From contig NZ_FOZK01000006.1 of NCBI RefSeq assembly GCF_900114435.1, positions 1 to 64,000 on the forward strand: DNA of 64,000 nucleotides, read 5' to 3'. The translations under genes were made by a program, and so were the position numbers. Position 1 is the first letter of the stretch. Every line of letters starts with the position of its first letter. Shown piece by piece: positions 58,921 through 64,000 of the stretch. The DNA comes from Halomicrobium zhouii (lineage in GTDB: Archaea; Halobacteriota; Halobacteria; Halobacteriales; Haloarculaceae). Below the pieces are notes generated by a model. That model saw only the letters and a list, made by a program, of their open reading frames with translations. It was not told where the DNA came from and made no database searches.

Positions 58921-59376
58921 GTGTCCGCCGCTTCCACCCGCTCGCGCTCGCTGCTGGTCGGCGCCGGCGTCCTCGGCTTCGGCCTCGGCGCCCTCGTCGA
59001 CGTGCTCCTCTTCCATCTGGTCCTCCAGTGGCACCACCTGGTCTCCTCGCTGGTTACCCCCGAGACGCTGGCCGGCCTCCGGACCAACCTGGTGTACGAC
59101 GGCCTGTTCTCGCTCGCGATGGTCGGCGTGATGGGCGTCGGTGCGGCGCTGGCGTGGCGCGCGCTCAACCACTCTGCCGAGCCGCACTCGCCGGTGCGTG
59201 CCACTGGCGCCCTGCTGGTCGGTGCGGGCGCGTTCAACGTCTTCGACGGCGTCGTCGACCACTTCATCCTCGGCGTCCACGACGTGGTCCACGGCACGCA
59301 GGCGTTCAACCCCCACTGGGTCGGCGCGAGCCTGTTGCTGGTCGGCCTCGGCGTCCTGGTCCTGACGCGCGAGTGA
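58921..59376 (+). CDS. DUF2243-family membrane protein
   Basis: A 151-residue protein with a GTG start and four hydrophobic segments. The landmarks DVLLFHLVLQWHHLVSSL, NLVYDGLFSLAMVGVMGVG and NVFDGVVDHFILGVHDV match DUF2243 family features, with several conserved membrane-embedded His and Asp that could bind metal or heme. It follows the GNAT gene by 46 bp on the same strand. Function unknown. Confidence 0.82.
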   Translation: MSAASTRSRSLLVGAGVLGFGLGALVDVLLFHLVLQWHHLVSSLVTPETLAGLRTNLVYDGLFSLAMVGVMGVGAALAWRALNHSAEPHSPVRATGALLVGAGAFNVFDGVVDHFILGVHDVVHGTQAFNPHWVGASLLLVGLGVLVLTRE

Positions 59377-59406
59377 CCGGGTCTCGTCGGTTCTGTTCCG
59401 TGACTC

Positions 59407-60156
59407 TCAGTGCTCGTCGAGCACGACGGGGACGCCAGCTTCGGCGACGTCGGCGGCGAACGCGCGCGAGTCGATCTCCTGGGTCGAGAACGTGTTGTAG
59501 TGGATGGGGAGTACGAGGTCGGGGTCGATGGTGGCGGCCAGCTGGGCGGCCTCGTGGCGGTCCATCGTGAAGCGCTGGCCGATGGGTGGGCAGAATAGCG
59601 AGACGTCGATCGATCGGTGGCCCGGCAACACGTCGGTGTCGCCGGGGTAGAGGACGCGCGTTCCCTCCACGTCGAGGACGAAGCCGCAGCCGAAGCCCTC
59701 GGGGTGGTAGGGAGTGCCATCGGGGCGCGTATTGGGGCCGTCGGGCTCGTTGTACGCCGGGACGGACCAGACGCGGACGCCGGCGTCGGTCTCCAGGCTA
59801 TCCTTCGTCCCGACGCGGCGAATCTCGTAGGGCAACTCGTCGAGGGGCGGCAGGTCGCGGTCGGCGGCCTGGCCGTCGATGTCCTCGAACGCCACCACGG
59901 TGGCGTCGTCGCCGGCGACGCGCTCGATGCCGTCGGGGTCGTAGTGGTGGACGTGGGTGACACAGACGACGTCGCCGTCCTCTGCGCGGTAGTCCTGACT
60001 CGGCGGGTGGCCGATGCCGTCGGTGTCGGGCTCCCACTCGCCCGTGAGGACGCCGTACCGGCCCGGGTCGACGTAGACGACCGTCTCCTCACCTTCGAGG
60101 CGGAGCGTCGCGTACCCGAGCCAGTCGACGGTGAGTCCGTCGTGGCGGACTGTCAT
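59407..60156 (-). CDS. MBL-fold metallo-hydrolase
   Basis: A 249-residue UPF0173-like metallo-beta-lactamase-fold protein. The zinc-binding motif reads THVHHYDPDG, followed by the third His in VWSVPAYNEP and YPGDTDVLPGH with its bridging Asp. PIHYNTFSTQEID near the C-terminus completes the fold. The usual HxHxDH is slightly altered (HVHHYD). The substrate cannot be told. It is convergent with DUF2243. Confidence 0.83.
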   Translation of the reverse strand: MTVRHDGLTVDWLGYATLRLEGEETVVYVDPGRYGVLTGEWEPDTDGIGHPPSQDYRAEDGDVVCVTHVHHYDPDGIERVAGDDATVVAFEDIDGQAADRDLPPLDELPYEIRRVGTKDSLETDAGVRVWSVPAYNEPDGPNTRPDGTPYHPEGFGCGFVLDVEGTRVLYPGDTDVLPGHRSIDVSLFCPPIGQRFTMDRHEAAQLAATIDPDLVLPIHYNTFSTQEIDSRAFAADVAEAGVPVVLDEH

Positions 60157-60204
60157 CTGCCTCGCCTAGGGACTGCCCGCCAAATACACTGCCGATCCGG
60201 TGAT

Positions 60205-61413
60205 TCAGTGCCGGAGGAGCAGGTACCCGGCGACGCCGGCGGCCAGGACCACTGCACCCGAGGCGACCAGGAGGACCCGGTAGCCCGCCGTCGTCGTCGC
60301 GAACCCGGCCTCGGCGAGGAACGTGAACGACACCGGGCCGAGCGTCTGGCCGAGTCGGAGCATGCTGGTTCGCATGCCCATCATGCCCGCCCGGAGGCGC
60401 CCCGAGACCAGCGTCACGATGGCCGTGTCGATGGAGGGCATGACGATGCCGAAACCGACGCCGAACAGCAGGAGTGCGGCGCCGATGAACAGCGGCGAGG
60501 GTGCGAGCCAGATGCCGAAGAGGCTCGTCCCGTAGGCGACGAAGCCGAGCGCGACCAGTTCGGGCGCGCTCCGCCACTGGGAGATCCGGCCGTACTGCGA
60601 GGAGACCCCGGCGCTCGCCGCGGCGACCATCGCCAGGACGACGCCGATGCGGCCGGCGCCGAGGCCGAACTCGTCGCTCAGCAACAGCGGAAGCGCGGTC
60701 TGGACGGCGCCGTAGAAGACGAAGAAGATGACGAAGATGGCGGCGAAGATGGCCAGCGCCTCCGGGAGGAGAATGGCCTGGCGCATCCGGGAGAGGTACT
60801 CCGCCGTGCCGGTCGACTGCTGGCCCTCGGGTTCGTCCAGCGTGAGCGCGGCGAAGACGCCGACGAGGACGCCGACGCCGAAGAAGAGGAACGGCGCGTT
60901 CCAGCGGATTCCGGCCAGCGCCCCGCCGATCAGCGGGTAGAGGGCCGCGCCGGTACCCAGCATGCTCCCGTTGAACCCCATGACGGCGTCGCGCTGGGCA
61001 CCGTCGTAGAAATCGCCGATGAGCGTGACGGCCAGCGTCACCAGCGCGCTCGCCCCGATGCCCTGGACGAAGCGCAGGACGAGTACCTCCGTAAAACTCC
61101 CCGCGAACGAGATGCCGGCGCCGGCGACACCGAACAGGACCAGGAGCGGGATGATGACCCGCCGTCGGCCGACCCGGTCGGCGACCAGGCCGATGAAGGG
61201 GGTCAGGACGACGCCCGGCAGCGTGTACGCCGTGATGACCAGGCCGACCTGCGCGTCGGTGATGGTGAACACCGCCCGCAGGTCGGGCAGGACGGGTGTG
61301 ATCAGCGACACGCCCATGACGCCCATCAGTGAACTGGCGAGGACGACGTACAGCGCGCTGGACCGCCAGGGAATCGCCGCCAGTCCGCTCTCGTCGCCGT
61401 GCTGAGAACTCAT
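60205..61413 (-). CDS. MFS transporter (drug/solute efflux type)
   Basis: A 402-residue protein with 12 hydrophobic segments. The motif A equivalent is GLVADRVGRRRVIIP and the second-half motif is RMRTS-like GMRTSMLRLGQTLGP. Helix 5 has the antiporter-like MGFNGSMLGTGAALYPLIGG. These fit the DHA1-type exporters. The start at 61413 removes an arginine-rich extension. Substrate unknown. It stands alone, with 300 bp of gene-free sequence upstream. Confidence 0.88.
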   Translation of the reverse strand: MSSQHGDESGLAAIPWRSSALYVVLASSLMGVMGVSLITPVLPDLRAVFTITDAQVGLVITAYTLPGVVLTPFIGLVADRVGRRRVIIPLLVLFGVAGAGISFAGSFTEVLVLRFVQGIGASALVTLAVTLIGDFYDGAQRDAVMGFNGSMLGTGAALYPLIGGALAGIRWNAPFLFFGVGVLVGVFAALTLDEPEGQQSTGTAEYLSRMRQAILLPEALAIFAAIFVIFFVFYGAVQTALPLLLSDEFGLGAGRIGVVLAMVAAASAGVSSQYGRISQWRSAPELVALGFVAYGTSLFGIWLAPSPLFIGAALLLFGVGFGIVMPSIDTAIVTLVSGRLRAGMMGMRTSMLRLGQTLGPVSFTFLAEAGFATTTAGYRVLLVASGAVVLAAGVAGYLLLRH

Positions 61414-61712
61414 TGGCAGTGGTGGAACTTCGTGCCGACGGGGGCGCCGCGTGGCGCCGTGTCGCGTCGGTGGAGTGTCGAAACCGTACGTTTCGTTGCG
61501 CCTACCGCGTAAAAGACCGTTCGGATCCCGGCCCCGTCGAACTCGTTCTGCCGGACGCCCCCGAAATGGCTGCCCTTTTGGCACTCACCGTCGAAGACTC
61601 AGGCGGTGGCGATGACGAGCAGTTACCCCCACCGAGCCCCGTGTGACGATGGACTTTCACCGAGCCACCACTCACTTACTCCCCGAGCGTCCGCTCCGGA
61701 TGAGGCCGCGGG
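61414..61712. other. Gene-free stretch upstream of the MFS gene
   Basis: This stretch of about 300 bp holds the promoters of the two flanking units but no plausible gene. A short frame (61500-61640) has an acidic C-terminal portion but no good start. I see no repeat or operator. Confidence 0.45.
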
Positions 61713-62570
61713 TTAGGCCCTGCTCTCGCCGGGAGAGGACTGTTCTCGCACCCACCGCTGGATCCGACCGGCGGTGTTAGTGACGAGATACCTGCCGACA
61801 GCCGTGCCTGTCGGGAGGGTGTAGTAGTCCCCTTCGTCGGGCTGACTGGGGGTGAACGTCGGGTCGGTGAGCCTCTTGACCGCCGTCACGAGCATCCCCT
61901 CCGCGACGACGTATCCGCGCCGCTTGATCGCCTGCCAGGTGTACAGGTCGTCGATGTCCACGTGTTCGAGAACGACGACCCCGCCACCGTCGATCGTCTC
62001 GGTGATCTGCTGGAGCGTGACGCCCGTCGCGTCGTCCCCGTGGATGAACTCCCAGAACCCCCGCCCCATCCGACCCCGGTACTCGTTGATGTCGCCGAAG
62101 TGGTAGCTGAGGACGCCGTGTCGGGGGGCCTGGAGGATATCCCCTTTCAGGATCCCGAACCCGTGACAGCGAACGACGACGTCGACTGCCGCGGCCAGTT
62201 CGTCCACGACGGGCGCGGGGAGTTCGACCCCGAAGTCGTCGGCGGGTTCCGGCCGGCAGTAGACCCGCTCGGCCGTCGACACGCCCTCGACGTCGCTGAT
62301 CGGATCGAATCGCTCGTGCTCCGGCGTCGGGGTGAGCGAGCGGCCGACCCCGACGAGCGACCACAGGGGGTAGTTGCGGACGCGACGTAGCGCCCGTCGG
62401 TAGTAGGGGACCGTTCGACACCCGCGGACCTCCGGTTCCTTCATCACGAGGTGGGTTATCTCGGCACTCGTCTCTGCGATCGCCCGGTCGAGCGCCCGAC
62501 GTTGCCACCTTGGGATCGCGTCGCTACACAGTACGCCTATCTCGAGTGAGTCGTCGGTGTCAGCTCCCAT
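61713..62570 (-). CDS. Formyltransferase-fold protein lacking the catalytic Asn
   Basis: A 285-residue protein with the methionyl-tRNA/sugar formyltransferase fold. Residues about 139-200 read GILKGDILQAPRHGVLSYHF, then GDINEYRGRMGRGFWEFIHG and TGVTLQQITETIDGGGVVVL. The Asn-x-His of the catalytic triad appears as S155-Y-H157, while the Asp is present (D194). It may be a sugar or amino N-formyltransferase or a non-catalytic relative. No other glycan genes lie nearby. The N-terminal 10-110 residues are a degraded-looking Rossmann part. Confidence 0.7.
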   Translation of the reverse strand: MGADTDDSLEIGVLCSDAIPRWQRRALDRAIAETSAEITHLVMKEPEVRGCRTVPYYRRALRRVRNYPLWSLVGVGRSLTPTPEHERFDPISDVEGVSTAERVYCRPEPADDFGVELPAPVVDELAAAVDVVVRCHGFGILKGDILQAPRHGVLSYHFGDINEYRGRMGRGFWEFIHGDDATGVTLQQITETIDGGGVVVLEHVDIDDLYTWQAIKRRGYVVAEGMLVTAVKRLTDPTFTPSQPDEGDYYTLPTGTAVGRYLVTNTAGRIQRWVREQSSPGESRA

Positions 62571-62758
62571 CGTTTCCGTCCCGTTTGGACGTGTAGGTCA
62601 CCGACCCGACATTGTAACGACCGAGTTATGTGCCGCTAGTGCGGTCTGAACGACGATAATCCGCCCGTTCGCTCTCTGAACGACCGATTAACGTAGCGCC
62701 ACGCGCCGTAGCCTCGCGTTTCTGGCGTTTCGCACCCACGCCCGGTCGCACCGCGATT

Positions 62759-63163
62759 CTAGAACGGCGCCTGCGGCCCTTCGTCGTCCTCGCCCTGTTC
62801 GACCGAGTCGCCACCCTTCTCGATGGGGCCGTCCCAGTTCGACAGCCCCGGTGCGAAGCTCTCGGCCCGCCCGTCGAACCCCTCGTAGGAGGTGATCAGC
62901 CGCGCCGCCTGGACGCTGGATTTCCCCTGGGGACAGACAGTCACGACCCGGTCGTCGCCCTCGAACTGCTCGATGTCGTCGACGAGTCGCTGGAGCGGGA
63001 CGTTCTCGCTCCCGGGGATGTGGCCACGGGAGTACGCGCCCGGCGAGCGGATGTCGACGACGCGGACGCTCTCGTCGCCGCCATCGCCGTTGCCCTGCTC
63101 GCCGTTCTCCTCGACGTCGTCCAGTATCGCCCGCAACTCCTCGGTGCCGATTTCGCCGTCCAT
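62759..63163 (-). CDS. Rhodanese-domain protein
   Basis: A 134-residue single rhodanese domain. It has VRVVDIRSPGAYSRGHIPGS and the active-site Cys in VTVCPQGKSSVQAARLI (CxxGxxS loop). An N-terminal acidic EENGEQGNGDGGDES insertion separates the first helix from the fold. A sulfurtransferase that could carry persulfide for thiolation or detoxification. The ATG at 63163 gives the family-like MDGEIGTEELRAIL. Confidence 0.88.
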   Translation of the reverse strand: MDGEIGTEELRAILDDVEENGEQGNGDGGDESVRVVDIRSPGAYSRGHIPGSENVPLQRLVDDIEQFEGDDRVVTVCPQGKSSVQAARLITSYEGFDGRAESFAPGLSNWDGPIEKGGDSVEQGEDDEGPQAPF

Positions 63164-63189
63164 CGTTGGCGATAGTGGGCCGTCGAGCC

Positions 63190-63765
63190 CTAAACGCCTA
63201 GCGGAACTGGCCGGGCATCGTGGCTGGCCGGGACGACCGCTCCCCACTCCGGACACCCCATCGTCTTCGCGATACTCCTGGCGTCGACGCTCCCGTTTCC
63301 GGCGACCCGGACCGTCGCGAACCGCTCGTTACAGTCGAACTGGTCGGCCGTCACCGCGTACGTCCCGACCGTGCCCGTCGCTTCGTCCGTGACTTCGAGG
63401 AGAAATCCGGGCGAGTGGAACTCCAGCAGGACGGTTCCGTTCGGTCGGAGTGTCTCCCTGTGAGAGACGACGGCCGAGCCGCTCTCGTTGTGATGGAGTT
63501 CCAGCGACACGGTCCGGTTCGTCGGGCCGTCGTTCCAGATCCGGATCGGCAATCCGTCACCCCCACCGCTCACCTGGAACACGACGGCAGGTTCGGCCTT
63601 CGTGCCTCTGTACGGATCCGGTACGGACTGGTCGATGGCCGGTGTGTCGGCAGTCGATACTGTGGGTGGGTCAGGGGGCCCGGAGAGCGCGGGAAACAAC
63701 AGGACGGAGACGCCGACGCCTGCGGCGACGACGAGTATCACCGCGAGGAGTGGTCGAGCTTCCAC
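63190..63765 (-). CDS. Secreted or membrane-anchored protein (191 aa)
   Basis: A 191-residue protein with one N-terminal membrane segment (LLAVILVVAAGVGVSVLLFP) and an extracellular domain with Asn-X-Thr/Ser sequons. The beta-rich domain contains LELHHNESGSAVVSHRETLR and an Ig-like LLEFHSPGFLLEVTDEATG. Two Cys (FDCNERF, MGCPEWG) probably pair as a disulfide. Family not recognised. It sits 27 bp upstream of the rhodanese gene on the same strand. Confidence 0.7.
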   Translation of the reverse strand: MEARPLLAVILVVAAGVGVSVLLFPALSGPPDPPTVSTADTPAIDQSVPDPYRGTKAEPAVVFQVSGGGDGLPIRIWNDGPTNRTVSLELHHNESGSAVVSHRETLRPNGTVLLEFHSPGFLLEVTDEATGTVGTYAVTADQFDCNERFATVRVAGNGSVDARSIAKTMGCPEWGAVVPASHDARPVPLGV

Positions 63766-63878
63766 GAACTGAGGTCCCTGCGGTGGCGGTATCTGTTTTC
63801 CGGTGCCCGGGGGCGAGAATCGCCGCCGCTTCCGGGCTACGAGAGGCAGTCCGTCCGCGCTGCCCCCTCGTGCCGGCT

Positions 63879-64000
63879 CTACTCGGCCGTCTCCGCCACG
63901 GCGTCCAGCACGGCCCGGGGGTCGTCCGTCGCGACCCAGTCCTGGACGCTCCTCGCGTCGACCGCCGCCGAGACGACTCTCGACTCGGGGTCGAACGAGA
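63879..64000 (-). CDS. Partial C-terminal end of a gene cut by the window
   Basis: On the minus strand the last 40 codons of an ORF run in from the window edge and end with TAG at 63879-63881. The fragment reads SFDPESRVVSAAVDARSVQD, then WVATDDPRAVLDAVAETAE. It has haloarchaeal composition and no stop. Too short to name the protein. Confidence 0.5.
   Translation of the reverse strand, partial: SFDPESRVVSAAVDARSVQDWVATDDPRAVLDAVAETAE

Noticed and set aside
1-64000. Insertion sequences or complete integrated elements
   Set aside because: No transposase, integrase or terminal inverted repeat with target duplication could be recognised. Only tRNA-end duplications hint at past integration.

Overview
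The window is a piece of a haloarchaeal (class Halobacteria) chromosome. The G+C content is high. The proteins are rich in Asp and Glu and poor in Lys. Promoters are archaeal (TATA boxes about 25-30 nt before largely leaderless starts). Secreted proteins carry twin-arginine (Tat) signals with a lipobox Cys. One tRNA has an archaeal-type intron. The first bases are a 5S rRNA, so the window opens at the 3' end of an rRNA operon. A tRNA-Cys follows about 450 bp later, in keeping with the usual haloarchaeal 23S-5S-tRNA-Cys order.

Region 1 (1-2.2 kb): 5S rRNA, a small DUF5789-type protein, and tRNA-Cys with a 60-bp duplication of its 3' end. About 1.3 kb without a convincing gene follows.

Region 2 (2.2-27.2 kb): a catabolic island. 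It holds an IclR regulator, a complete branched-chain-type (Liv) ABC importer, acyl-CoA ligase, acyl-CoA dehydrogenase, hydroxyacyl-CoA dehydrogenase/enoyl-CoA hydratase fusion, MaoC hydratase, thiolase with its DUF35 partner, two-subunit ADP-forming acyl-CoA synthetase, hotdog thioesterase, gentisate 1,2-dioxygenase, a FAH-family hydrolase and an aromatic FAD monooxygenase. Together these fit side-chain beta-oxidation of a (hydroxy)phenylpropanoid to a hydroxybenzoate and ring cleavage through gentisate. A soluble PAS chemotaxis transducer and a GlcD/GlcF-type flavo-FeS dehydrogenase lie inside the island.

Region 3 (27.9-42.9 kb): an iron-acquisition island. Six paralogous Tat-lipoprotein substrate-binding proteins of the ferric-siderophore type stand almost head to tail, with no permease or ATPase in the window, plus a flavin oxidoreductase with a His-rich loop. 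Three of the promoters carry a near-perfect palindrome TTTAGGCnnGCCTAAA of the DtxR/IdeR kind. Further on are a divergent DyP-type peroxidase and a P19-like iron-transport lipoprotein.

Region 4 (43-51 kb): small regulators and membrane proteins, a frameshifted metallo-beta-lactamase-fold gene, an intron-containing tRNA-Lys(UUU) preceded by an array of copies of its own 3' end, a siroheme nitrite/sulfite reductase, a small membrane protein followed by a 35-codon leaderless gene, and a cascade of hairpins.

Region 5 (51-54.3 kb): a three-gene operon for PolB2 (with an altered catalytic motif C), a small coiled-coil protein and a RadA-like protein with a degenerate P-loop. It looks like an archaeal mutasome-type cassette. 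Its promoter overlaps a TAGGCnnGCCTA palindrome.

Region 6 (54.5-64 kb): ordinary chromosomal genes, including a Tat lipoprotein, aldo/keto reductase, VanZ, GNAT, DUF2243, MBL hydrolase, MFS transporter, formyltransferase-like protein and rhodanese. A gene cut by the window edge ends it.
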